Source: Bigelowiella natans CCMP2755
Lineage: Eukaryota > Cercozoa > Chlorarachniophyceae
Direction of reading: 5' to 3'
DNA length: 27,904 bases
Assembly: GCA_000320545.1 (NCBI GenBank)
Contig: ADNK01001503.1
Coordinates: 1 to 27,904, forward strand
Below the pieces are notes generated by a model that saw only the letters and a list, made by a program, of their open reading frames with translations, searched no databases and had not been told where the DNA came from. A program made the translations under genes and the position numbers. Numbering within the stretch: position 1 is the stretch's first letter; every line of letters begins with the position of its first letter. Below are positions 1 through 11,077 of the stretch, piece after piece.

Positions 1-39
1 TCAAACAAAAATCGATTTGTTGTGTAACATACACACACA

Positions 40-74
<35 letters not shown>

Positions 75-230
75 CACATCCTCAGTTACGCTCGGGCCTT
101 TACCCCACTCACACACATGAATGTCGAGTACAAACCATTACGCACACGCCTCCACCGCCACCAACTCTCCGTAGTTGGGGGAGTGCTCGACCATCGCGTC
201 GAAGAAGGACCCTTCCCAGCTGCCACACAT

Positions 231-285
<55 letters not shown>

Positions 286-361
286 CACATAGTTATTTGG
301 AATAAATGCTAATCCGCACTCACAATCGTATTCAGCTTTATCACTTATGATGCTTACATAT

Positions 362-441
362 TCAGGCATCTTCATCATCAAAACCGTGTGTATCTACTTT
401 CCAGCGTGTGTGTAGTTCTATGTGCATTGGTGTTTCGCGTG

Positions 442-480
<39 letters not shown>

Positions 481-1602
481 TGTCGTGTATTAAGATCACA
501 TCGAGCTCTGCGCTCCGCAGTCTTCGTTCCTCGTTGCTGCTGCTCCTTCTAAATGGCATGCATATTGTGTGTGTGTGTGTGTGTGTGATTGTGACATCGA
601 GGACAGAAAGACGATTACATTCGAAGATACTGCTCGTTCTATTGGTCTACTCACTGCTACTACGACTACTGCTACTTCTACTACTACTACTTAGTAGTAG
701 TACTTGCGAGTTGTCCCTTATTGCTTCTTTGAACTGCTCAATCGCGAGGTCCGTGTTACGTTCCATCACTTCATTCATCTTCTTCGAGTCTCCGCTGCAC
801 AGTATGATGAGTCTCAGTGGCACTTGAACCATGCGCACGTAAGAGAACACATATCTCGAAAAGATGTCGGTTTCTCTCTTTGTTCTATGTGCATGTGAGT
901 GTGCGCGTGCAATCGAGCGCTCGGTCGGCGATTGGAAAACGAATAGAATCAAAATTAGAAGGGTGAATGTCAACTCCTAGTATCTGTGCGGAATTCTAGA
1001 ACACTAGTCAGCTAAGCGTGACCTATAAAACTCTGGAGGCATAAATCGGTAGCGGTCGTTCTGCTTGTCGTATTCGCAGCTCTTTAAAAGGGATTCGAAG
1101 TCTCCCATCTCCTGTTTGGCCATGTTTGGGGGGGTTATCATGAGATTCTTGGAGATTTCGCACGTCACCGAGTATTCGGCTTTCAAGCAACTGATAACTG
1201 CTGTATTCTCGCTACTTCTATCCCTATCTTTCCCACATCTCTACGTGGACGGTTCGCTTCGAAATCATGCAAAGTACACCAGGCAGCAGGTTTGTCGCAT
1301 CCCTCTCCAGTCTTATCCGCTACATCAAGAATCTATTCTGGCGTTGTGTACGTCTCACCTCGTCAGAGCTCGAAGAGCGGAGGGGCCTCCTCGCTGGGAG
1401 GAAGAACATGCCGCCGCCATCGCTATACGCGCTCAAGAAACTCGATACTGACAACGCAAACGGGTTGGGGCAGATTGAGACATGGGGGGGGATAGAGGGG
1501 CAGGCACTGTCGCCAATAATCATAGCTCAAGTAGTTACCAAAGATTCCAAATAATGCAGTGAGTCTCAGTATTCGTCGAAGTCGTTCATCAGAGGCAGCC
1601 AT
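362..1602 (-). CDS. Predicted 181-aa protein with N-terminal membrane anchor, function unknown
   Basis: Six exons read on the minus strand: 1602-1539, 1447-1359, 1240-1023, 794-704, 548-500, 396-362. Every junction is GT-AG and phases agree (total 546 nt including the stop). The start is ATG at 1602. Residues about 10-29 (RILRLTALFGIFVSSFLSAY) form one hydrophobic helix after a short charged N-terminus, so a signal anchor or signal peptide is likely. The middle (residues about 50-155) is charged and includes CEISKNLMITPPN, MPPEFYSGDSKK and NTDLAIEQFKEAI. The tail is basic and then acidic, ending HGFDDEDA. I recognise no family. The last two exons are short, and TG microsatellites lie between the last exons, so the C-terminus is the least certain part. 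The 5' end faces the GDSL esterase 361 bp away. Confidence 0.55.
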
Positions 1603-1963
1603 TCCGGCTTCTCTCTCTGGCGATCCGAAGCAGCGGCAGCAGTTGATCAGAGGGGGATAGACCGTAGAGTCTATTTTAGAAAAATTGATTATAGATACAT
1701 CCGGTTAATGAACACTGTAATTTCGTCGAGACAATCATCCGATATTGAAGAAAAATCAGGATAATCTCGTCTATATTTCATCGTCGTCCTCAGTCAGGTT
1801 AAGCGCAAAAAAGGGTCCAGATGCCGGAGAGGCCCACGTGAGTTCGGTAATCATAGATTCAGTGCTACGACTTACAATCCTTTGTGTCGCACAATAAAAT
1901 CGGCCACATTTTACTTCGAACACTCAAAATCGGGAAATATTTACTTCGAAGTTTGTTCCTCCG
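1603..1963. promoter_or_regulatory. Shared intergenic region between two divergent genes
   Basis: The 361 bp separate the ATG of the minus-strand anchored protein (1602) from the ATG of the GDSL esterase (1964). Both promoters and 5' leaders must lie here or overlap the genes. It is AT-rich with several short A/T runs and lacks the microsatellites common elsewhere. I see no motif I can name with confidence. Confidence 0.45.
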
Positions 1964-2749
1964 ATGCCTCCCCCCTCTATTGTGCTCTTCGGCGATTCGA
2001 TAACCCAGCGCTCGTTCAGCGTCGGCGGCTGGGGCCAGCGCATGGCCAACGAGTATGTTCGCAGAGCAGACGTGCTAAACCGAGGGTTTTCGGGCTACAA
2101 TACGGGTAAATTGTTGTAAGTTTTATTCAAAGCCACCGCAATAATGGGTCAGATATGTGCCGAATCTCTCATTCCAGATTGGGCGCTTTTCACCCTCCAC
2201 GACGTGTTCGCGAAGGGGAGTGCGAAGCCTGCGCTCATCACAGTGTCTTTCGGAGCGAACGACGCGTGCAATCCAAAGTACCCCCCATCTTCTTCCACTG
2301 GTCTCTTCGAATCAGAAGCAGCTGGAGGAGGCTTCAGTGTTGTTTTTTCACTTCTTCTTCTTCTCTCAGGGTTGTGGAACGCCAGCATGTGCCCCTCGAG
2401 AAATATAAAACGAATCTTAAGAAGATTCTCCAGCATATTGCTACAGTGTATGGAAAGGGAGGTGGTTCGGCAAGGTTTGCATACTACGAGATAACAGCCC
2501 GTGAAGTAGCCATGAGTGCGGACATGTGACACTTGCTTAGGACTGTGGTTATCACTCCTCCCCCTGTGGATGTGGAGGCGCGGCTTAAATTTCAGAAGGA
2601 ACAGTACGGGGATAAAGCCATAGGAGTCGCACCGGTTGCACGAGAACGGCATAATAACATACAATTCTCTATTTAATTATAAATGATATATTTATGTATG
2701 AATATATTTAGAAAAATATATATATCCATGTGTGTGTATGTGTGTATGT

Positions 2750-2786
<37 letters not shown>

Positions 2787-2990
2787 CATTCATCTCATTG
2801 ATGGCTAACACAGAGGAGTATGGAATGGGCTAATATGTATGCGAAAGCTGCTGATAGGTAGCAATGGGTAGTAGAAGTAGTGGTTGTTGTTGTTGTTGTT
2901 TTTGTTGTTATAGGATAGAAGATAGTCCTCCCTAGCATATGAAAACCAATTCTATCACCATTGTGCTCAATGATATACAGAGTTGAGATG

Positions 2991-3031
<41 letters not shown>

Positions 3032-3631
3032 TTGGTGCATGACGACATAGCACCTTACTTTGTTGATGCACGACTGATGGTTATGCAGCGTAGCAGCGGA
3101 GCTGAAGGTGCCTTCTCTCAACTTGTGCGAATTGATGACGGCCAGCACCAACTGGAAGGTGCAGGAGAGCAAACTTTTGTGAGATAGTATAGTCGTTCAA
3201 GATCTAGCGATGGATTCGTAAAATTAGATGTCAGCCCAACCGATAACGGTGTAGAAGCTACAGCTGTACTGCGTTCGTTCATCGTTAACGGCATAGTAGC
3301 TATACTATGTTTTCCGCCCATCGCAACAACATCGGACTAATATTGTCCACCGCATTCTGGTGAATAGTGTCGTTATTTTGGCCTCTCAGTCGCATTTGAA
3401 ATGATGGCTTTGATCGCAATGATTGGTTCATTACGTTTTTCCCCAATGATGCACTAACATGATCGTTTTCGGCTCTAGTCGTACCTGAACGACGGTTTGC
3501 ACTTGTCACCGGAGGGGAATGAGGTTTGGTTTCGATTGAGATGTGTCAGGCACTGATGAGAGTTATTGCACAAAATGTATGATGAATATTTCTCGAGGAT
3601 AAGTATACGTTTGTGTGTGAGTGTTTGTGCA

Positions 3632-3662
<31 letters not shown>

Positions 3663-3665
3663 ATT

Positions 3666-3703
<38 letters not shown>

Positions 3704-3798
3704 TGTGTGTGTGTATATGGAAATACTTTTGTAACAACGATGTTTTCTTACATCAGTTTGTCTTCAAGGCCCTCCGAGACTTGATAAGGTACAAATAA
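1964..3798 (+). CDS. IAH1: GDSL/SGNH esterase, isoamyl acetate-hydrolysing esterase family (213 aa)
   Basis: Eight exons: 1964-2105, 2178-2277, 2370-2474, 2541-2634, 2814-2857, 3089-3158, 3479-3523, 3757-3798. All introns are GT-AG, phases match, and the total is 642 nt. The product hydrolyses short-chain esters such as isoamyl acetate in this family. Block I is VLFGDSIT with catalytic Ser12. Block II is RGFSGYNT. Block III is GAND (oxyanion Asn75). Block V is DGLHLSPEGN with catalytic Asp190 and His193. Family-typical stretches RQHVPLEKYK and VVITPPPVD lie between. The length is slightly under the usual 230-250 aa. No signal peptide is visible, so it is probably cytosolic. The end of exon 4 (GTTGCA donor) is the weakest junction. 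Introns carry TG and TA repeats. Confidence 0.9.
2727..3026. repeat. TG and TA microsatellites in introns of the GDSL esterase gene
   Basis: A (TG)n tract at about 2727-2783 lies in intron 4, and a (TA)n tract at about 2993-3026 lies in intron 5, with a short GTT run near 2883-2905. Further TG (3633-3658) and TA (3669-3700) tracts lie in intron 7. They do not touch the exons. Confidence 0.9.
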
Positions 3799-3899
3799 TA
3801 ACCGAAGCAAGTGCGTTTATTACACCATAGTGTCATCGTTGCAATTAAGTCCTCTACCAAACATTTGTTTTGCTGTTGATAGTAAAATGCATACACGCG

Positions 3900-4506
3900 T
3901 CATTGAACAAGACAATATATTGCTAAAAGAACATATAGAAATAAATCATCCATTTCTCCGATATATCTCTTGAGATTTCTCAATGCGTGAGTTGTGCGAA
4001 CATCGTATTTACTGCATTGGCAGAAAATATAAGTAAACATGTACTGCATGATTATATACAACCCCTTCAACGTCTCTTCGGCTCTTCTCTTAGGAAAGAA
4101 TATCCTGAAATCTCGATCACGAATACGAAAGGGGGGGGTACCGTCTGCAAGAGGCTGCCGAAATACTTCCCATGGTAAAAACAATTCACAATGTGGAATA
4201 TGAGATGATGAGAAATGAATTATTCGAACTTGGTAATGATGCGTTTGGCCATATGTATGTGCGAAGAAAACAAAGTGCCTTGAGATTTATTTCTGCGGTA
4301 TTTAAAGGCACAGCGAGATCGACTACAAAGACCCGGCAAGTGCGTTCCAAGACAAGTGAATTAAGTAGGGTTGGCGTAAATAACGACTTGGGTATAGGTA
4401 TTACGTGATTTCCCACATTCCCCATCATTTTTGGATATTTGGGTCTCGAGTTATTTATTCGGGGGCACCGTTTCAGTACCTCTGTCACGATTGACAGAAT
4501 AAGCAT
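3900..4506 (-). other. Weak overlapping ORFs, coding status unclear
   Basis: Two consecutive open frames on the minus strand (4506-4186 and 4184-3900) and one ATG-started 78-aa frame on the plus strand (4172-4408) overlap here. The minus frame at 4184-3900 has plausible composition (for example RTTHALRNLKRYIGEMDD) but begins without an ATG and matches no family I know. The DNA is AT-rich, and I found no convincing splice pattern joining the pieces. It may be a lineage-specific gene, a decayed gene or chance. I cannot choose between the strands. Confidence 0.2.
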
Positions 4507-4550
4507 ATTTACACAGCTAGACAGACCTAGAGACGTGCAGCGTGGCGCAA

Positions 4551-5323
4551 AAATTTGAAGCGCTTGATAAAAGGCTTTACAGTTTTACACATACTAATAG
4601 CTCATTGGTCTGCTAGCCTGTTGGCGCTGGCTGCGCAGATTGATCGGTCACACACTCTAGAACTGCAATCAAGCTAGCAAGACACGATGACGTAGCAGCA
4701 CACCGCATTTCTATTCTAGCATTGAGCGATCCTAGTATCACGTATAAGCTTCAGCTAAATGTTCATGTTACATAAGCAATAACTGTCAATGAGCAATGCT
4801 ATGCTGCATTTATTGATGGGGAGCGCGTGCATTACATATGGTTCCTGTGCGTCAACTGATGTTACAAAATGCTGCCAACATTAGCTAGCTAGCTAGCTAG
4901 CTATACATGTAGTTGTTGCCGCTTATGCAATTGCATGTACATCGATGGAGGAAGTAAATTGTCCTATGGGATAACACTAGATTTGTTGTATGTGCCAAGA
5001 TGAGCTTTGGGGCATATGTACATAGTAGAAAAACCTTCATGCACACGATCTCACTGCTGGACTGCAAGCTAGCCAGATTAATTGAGTGAGTGTGTAAGCA
5101 GTTATTTGACACGTACATTAAGTCGGTACTGAAAGTGTGTTCTGTTGACGACCTATGCGCACTATCAGCGACATAAATGAAATTAAATTAAAGGACGGTC
5201 ATATTAACACGTGTAGGGAGGCCTCAGGCATGGTTGGGGACGGGCGAAGAGACGTGAAAATGTGATGAAGAACGGAAGTCTTGCTTTGTATGTACTCTTC
5301 AATTTGCACATATAGATCAGCCA
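4551..5323. other. Intergenic spacer with CTAG-rich repeats
   Basis: No convincing coding frame is present. The region contains a (CTAG)n run at about 4882-4903 and scattered GCTAGC, TCTAGA-like and GCATGT words. The same composition recurs in the spacers at 12355-13369, 17010-18585 and 26100-27000. Confidence 0.6.
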
Positions 5324-5785
5324 TTAAGCTGTTATACGTCTGGGCGTCTTTGGTGAGATGACATTCTTTAGGAAATCTACTACGGCGACAGGATTTTCCG
5401 ACTTTGATGTCGTTCTTCGCTTCCTCTTCCTCTTTTTCCGTGTGGATTCGAGGTCGATATTCAAATTCGATATTACACGCCTCGCAGGGTCGAGGTGTCG
5501 CTTGAGAGCTTGATTTGATATCCTGATTCGAGGGGGGGTCATCTCTGTGGCGCTCTTAGCTTCAGCTCTTGGTTTCAAAACGGGCGAGTCAACAGGTGTA
5601 TCAGGGCCTCGCTCGGTGATTACCACAGCTTTTTCCCAATCGAAAAGTGAGGTCACGTGTACATCAGAGGGGGGGGTAAGAAGCATATCCTCCTCAAGCT
5701 TTTGACTCGTCAAATACAACGGCTGAAGAGTACTGATCATCGGCTCTTCCGAAAATAAATCCATTGCGTCGAAGCTCAGATTCAT
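5324..5785 (-). CDS. Small basic protein with nuclear-localisation-type cluster (153 aa), unknown
   Basis: An uninterrupted frame runs from ATG at 5785 to TAA at 5324. The N-terminus is acidic and hydrophobic (MNLSFDAMDLFSEEP), the middle has several TPP, TP and SP pairs, and residues about 125-140 carry the cluster KKRKRKRR, followed by a Pro/Lys/Arg tail (SPKTPRRITA). This resembles a nuclear regulatory protein with possible proline-directed phosphorylation sites, but I recognise no domain. The frame stays open upstream of the ATG only briefly. A good acceptor (TTTTTCTAG on the minus strand near 5855) suggests an intron in the 5' leader or an upstream exon. The protein could therefore be longer. 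Confidence 0.5.
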   Translation of the reverse strand: MNLSFDAMDLFSEEPMISTLQPLYLTSQKLEEDMLLTPPSDVHVTSLFDWEKAVVITERGPDTPVDSPVLKPRAEAKSATEMTPPRIRISNQALKRHLDPARRVISNLNIDLESTRKKRKRKRRTTSKSENPVAVVDFLKNVISPKTPRRITA

Positions 5786-6509
5786 AATGAACGAACGTGC
5801 GCTTCCCACGGAGAATACGATGGCGACTCCTCCACCGACACAAGGTCACCAGCCTAGAAAAAGGAAGAGGTGGTGATGAGCGGAGGTGGAAGGGAAGGCG
5901 CTTGATGATGTGATGTGATCCGATCCACGTACTTGAATCGACGGAAGTAGTCAAAAGGAGTTACCACCGATTTTTCTCAATAATTAATCGGCTCAAAATA
6001 CCATGGCATTTTCTATCGATCTCAGTCCGTCTTGTTGTCGGACAAAACAAAATGCACGGGAAATTGCGTCGATCGTGATTGTACGTCGGAAACTGGCCGC
6101 CGGAGGCGGATACGTCCTTTCCTCGCTTTTACCCGGATGCATGCGCGCGCGGATATTGTTCCCTCACCGCAATTTTTCGCCCAAGCTAAAAAAGGGAGTA
6201 TTTTAACCTGACGACAATAAAAAATAGCAGTCTAGCTGCAGCGAGAATGTCATTTTCACCTAATTAGATCCTTGGCGAGGGCATCAATATTCTCACTCCG
6301 AAGAACAGTCCGTCCCTTTTCTTTTCTAATAAAAAGGGTCAATACATCAATACCGGTACATGTACTCTCTGGTTGTACCACGACGTTTTTAAGGCGAATT
6401 GCACCATTTGTCAGGAGGAGGACGCACAACAATCGCACAACACACTCGCAACAATTCGAACTCCTGACAACAGCTCTCCTAACCTCGTTCCCGCTGCAGA
6501 GCAACGACA
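5786..6509. promoter_or_regulatory. Divergent intergenic region, probable promoters and 5' leaders
   Basis: This separates the minus-strand basic protein from the plus-strand UBA-OTU gene. It probably includes a 5'-leader intron of the former: a donor-like GTACGT near 5930 and the acceptor near 5855, read on minus. Short open frames on both strands (6003-6206, 6256-6510) overlap each other and look like chance. Confidence 0.35.
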
Positions 6510-6968
6510 ATGGCTGACGCCTCCGGAGCTAATTCGTTTGCTCCCGTAAACCTGCTCTTCGCTCGGACGGGGGGGCAGAAGCACGACAGCAAGGCATCCA
6601 CCACGGATTCTAACCAGAGCCAGGGCCAAAATAACAAGAGTCCGCAACAAGTGCGACCATATCTACGTCCATACAAAGTCGAGGTCAAGTGAAAACGCTT
6701 GTTTAATTGGGGTGGCGGCCATGTTACATGTAGTCTAGCTGGGATATCTGCAAGCTGTGATGTATGCCAAAATTTCGCCTCCTGCTTTGATGTCACCTCC
6801 CTAGCCTTCATCTGATAGCCTGAAACAGAACGATTTGTGTGCTGCTGGAAAAGCATTTGCTTAAGGAAAGTGAAGCTCCTCCAACACCTCCTTACATTTT
6901 GCATGTGTTTGGTCTGTACTTTTGCGCGTGCCTATATATTTATCTATTCCTCTCTTTCTTTCTTTCTT

Positions 6969-7044
<76 letters not shown>

Positions 7045-10000
7045 AAGGTTCTATCCAGTGAAAATACCTGGAATAGTACGAGCGCTGAGGATGTTGAGCC
7101 CGGCCAGATATTCAAGATAGAATCTGGCGGATTCGTAATACAGCTAATTCAGCTTGCCTAAAACACATCCAGAAACAGCATCGAGAGAGAGGAGAGAAGA
7201 CATGGGATGGGTAGGAATGGTGCAATTGTTAACTCATCACCGAGTTTTTGAGATCATCGTCACAGTTGATCGCGTGTATCTAGGTACCCGCCGACGCAGT
7301 AGTCCTCAATTCAGCCTCTCCCGAGGTAGGTTATGAATATCAAGCTATGTGTAAAACAAAATAGGACTACGCTAGGAGAGTAAGTAAGTAGTAGGGAAAA
7401 TAACGATGAACGATGATCATAACGCGCGATAAAACATTCTTCCTCCCCGGGTTAACCGGCGGTTATTATTTGCGGTGCAGGTGTATGTGCAAACTCCCCA
7501 ATTCGACGGAAACAAGGCCCTGAGGGTCAAGACAGCATTCCGATCGCAGAGCCTCAAAACGGCTTTTAACAAGCTGGGCAATGGGCCGAAGGCGAACGTG
7601 CCAACAACGGCGCCGAGTGCATCTCCGCCGCCGCTCAGTACCCCTCTCGCCATGTGCGTATTTAATGTGTCTGGTCTTCTCCCTGTTGTCATATCAGCAA
7701 AGAAAGCAAACGCGCCCATGCAACCCCTTCCAAATATCAACTGCCGTGCGGCGTAGTAGCACAGAATCATCGAGTCGTTCTCGTCATTATCTTATCCTAT
7801 CTGATCTCACGCAATGTCGTTAACATCTCATCCATCTCTGCCCCCTCCCTTTGGCCGCGCTGTTTACCTACCTCTTTGGTGTGTGCAGCAGCAAAAACAG
7901 ATCGCTCAACGAAGTCCTTCCTTCCCCATTTCCCCCCTTGTTTCTTAATCGCTCAGATCTGCGAGTGGGGGTGTGATTGGCGTTGGAGCGACAAATCCTT
8001 TGGCTCAGGAATGTAGACGGCTGATGGGCCTAAACATCAACAGTCAGCAGCAACAAAGTCTCGCGACAATGAAGGCAATGGGATTTCGAGAATATTCATC
8101 GAGAAAGGCTCTAGGTTGTCTTTGTTCTTTTCTTTTTTTGGGGGGGGAGGGGCTGGGATTTGTGCGGCGGGTGTGAGCAGAGAGCGAGGGTGGGAAGCAG
8201 TAACATCATGATCGAGAGACAAACGGATACGAATATACACGCATATACTTATTTGATGCTTTTCTGTCCTCTTATCCCCGAGGTTGGTAGCACTCATTAT
8301 GTCTTCTGCTAGGGGTGCTGTCGTTCACAACCCATCATCATTTTACATTATGGCTCTTATTACCATCATCACCACCGTCATTGCTATCGTGTAGAGCAAT
8401 CTGGTTGGAATACGGAGCTCGCTGTCGCATACGCAGCAGCGAATGTCGCGGACCTCGACATGCTAGAAATGACAGCTGTTTCCCTGGAGTCGGCCTTCCT
8501 CAAGGAGAGCAAGTTGATGGCGCAGCCATCCCCCTCGCCCCCCCCCTCTTCCTCATCCGGCAATGCGAGCGCAACGGCGACCACGACGAAAGGGTGGGTG
8601 CAGCTACAGGCGACGATGACAAAAACCAAAATTGGGGAAAAAACCCGTCTCTACTACCGACGTATATTGTAGTTGGGTAGCGGAGACGAGCACTACCGTG
8701 TAGATCACCATCCTCATCGAATCGACTTAGCTCATGAACGGGGGAGCTGTCTTAACCTTCGCAACCGCTAAACCGGTGTGTATTCTGTCTTCTTCCTCTT
8801 CTTCTTTTTAGGGACCTCAAGTCGCTTCTAAAGAGCTTGCAATCGGACGTGAGACTCTTCAATATAACGAATACTCCCAGCAAGAAGATAGAAGAGGTAT
8901 CTTGGATGTACAGCCAGCAGCACCTCCCCTCTTCTTAATGAATGCCGTTTCTCCTAAAGAGCTTTCTGCCAGCCTTCCTTTCGCTGCAGTCTCTGTTCCC
9001 ACCCCCATCTCCCCTCCCCCCCCCCCCCCGGTTTTATTAACTCGTCGTTTCTATATCATCCTGGCTGGGTGCAGACGGGGGTTATGGCGGACGAGCACTC
9101 CGTTAGTGTCGATAACGTCGTTGCCTCTCATTCGCGCCTGATTCTCACCGAATGGATCGTTGCCCTCGCCGTCTTCACCCAGGACAAGACAAAGGTATAG
9201 GGGTGTGTGTGGAGAGGGGGGGGGGGGGGGTAAGTTATTTGAATGAAAAAGGTAACAGGATGGGATTATTGTATGATTCTCTTCGAACAGGAGCGTCGGT
9301 TTGGTATTCAATGATGGGAAGATGACGATGATGATGATGATGATGATGACGATGACGATGATGATGATTCTGTGGTTTTGTGAGTGAGTCGCGACGGAAA
9401 CAGATGAATGAATCCATCTGTGCCTATGCGCAGTATTATCTTCGGGGGGGGGAGGTTTCTCGTGAAAAGGCTGAGAAGGAACGAAAGGTGCACTACCACA
9501 CTATTTTGATGCATTCTTTGCACACATGTCCAAATTCCGACAACAAAATAATTGCACATGCGCAGTCACCGACAAGCACACCTAACTACTACTCTCCCCC
9601 TCCCAAATGTCCATTAGTCCAAAGAAGACGAGAAAGAAGCTCAAAGGAAGGAGAAGGAGCGGAAGCTAGCAGAAGAGAAGAAGAAGCAATTCTCTCCCGT
9701 ACCGTCGCTTTCATAACCTATTCATGCAGCATGTGTGAATGCGATCAATGTCACTCAGTGGGCGTCTTTGCGTGTTTTTCGAACGATGGTGAAGAATGGA
9801 TTGTAGTACAGCCTAGCGCAGGCATATTTCTTCCTTCCCCCCCCCCGCCTCCCTCTTCTTTGCCTTCGGGGTATTTGTACTAGTTGGGAACATGATGAAA
9901 AAGGAGGGGAGGGAGAGGGGGAGTCTATTTAAAAAAAAACCTAAACATTTCCAAGCTTTACCTCGTCCTCACCCCCTCCCTTCCCCTTGGAATACTTCGG

Positions 10001-10523
10001 CCGGCTGTTTCTTGCCAGGAGAACCTTCGAGCGATAGGTAAGGCATTGGAGAACGACACTGGGGTCTTGTGGTCTGATAGTTTCACCGATGTCGATGATG
10101 ACGGGAACTGCCAAATGCACTGTGTGTGGTTGGGGCTCAGAACGCTGATTCTCCAGTAATAAATGGATGATAATACGTAAATCTATGGTGGTTCATATCC
10201 CTTTCCCCCCCCCCCTCTTTCCTGGTGAGAACCATGCTTTCGGATCTTCGTTTTTCCCTTATTTTCTCTTTTTTCCTTCTTGATTAATTTATCGAAGCGC
10301 AGGTGTGTGTGTGTGTGTGTTTGTGTGTCTTCTTGTGACGGTATAATCTCTTTCCTTGGACCGATATCAGCTACCCTGGGCTATCTGAGCCGAGCGACAA
10401 GGACTTGGGCGAGACGCCGGAAGCATTCCGCGAAGATTGCTTTCGGATGATGGCGGCCGACAACGTCTACCAGCAGGAACTAGTCTCGACTTTTAAGACG
10501 TATGATGGAGTAGTAGCAGCGGC

Positions 10524-10554
<31 letters not shown>

Positions 10555-10640
10555 GCTGTTGTTGTTGTTGTTGTTGTTGTTGTTGCTGCTGCTGTTGTTG
10601 TTGTTGTTGTTGTTGTTGCTGTTGTTGTTGTTGTTGTTGC

Positions 10641-10671
<31 letters not shown>

Positions 10672-10716
10672 GCTGTTGTTGTTGCTGTTGTTGTTGTTGC
10701 TGTTGTTGTTGTTGTT

Positions 10717-10764
<48 letters not shown>

Positions 10765-10766
10765 GC

Positions 10767-10800
<34 letters not shown>

Positions 10801-10895
10801 GCTGTTGTTGTTGTAGTGGTGGGTAGATTGCTGTTACACTCATTACGAAGATACTTACGTGTGTGGGCCAAAACGATTCTCATGATTAGATATAG

Positions 10896-10927
<32 letters not shown>

Positions 10928-10934
10928 ATTATCC

Positions 10935-10990
<56 letters not shown>

Positions 10991-11037
10991 GTGTGTGTGT
11001 GTGTGTGTGAATTGGTACATCGGTGCATATCGTGTTC

Positions 11038-11077
<40 letters not shown>

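Noticed and set aside
17-305. Open frames rich in Thr-His and Tyr-Ile
   Set aside because: They are translations of AC and TA microsatellites with no other support.
2278-2369. In-frame extension of GDSL esterase exon 2 (PPSSSTGLFESEA...)
   Set aside because: Removing it as an intron joins DACNPK to VVERQHVPLEKYK, which matches the family. Read-through would run into a pyrimidine tract and lose the frame.
2149-2664. 171-aa minus-strand frame
   Set aside because: It lies antisense to GDSL esterase exons 2-4 and has no family features. The plus strand carries the conserved motifs.
3546-3784. Cys-Val and Tyr-Ile rich frames on both strands
   Set aside because: TG and TA repeats inside intron 7 of the GDSL esterase gene. 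Only the last 42 nt (3757-3798) are the true final exon.
7154-7336. Plus-strand ATG frame ending at a GTAGGT donor, considered as first exon of the OTU gene
   Set aside because: Joining 7134 to 7481 directly is in phase and gives a smooth protein. The 7154-7336 segment then falls in the intron.
7417-7770. 117-aa minus-strand frame
   Set aside because: It is antisense to a UBA-OTU exon (7481-7653) and has no ATG or known motif.
9380-9883. 167-aa plus-strand frame
   Set aside because: It mixes intron sequence with a possible small exon (9434-9487) and runs in a different frame from the real exon at 9618-9698.
10405-11010. Long polyvaline, polyleucine and polyglutamine/polythreonine open frames on both strands
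   Set aside because: They are translations of the intronic GTT/GCT repeat. Splicing from 10499 to 11094 removes it and restores a continuous OTU-domain frame.
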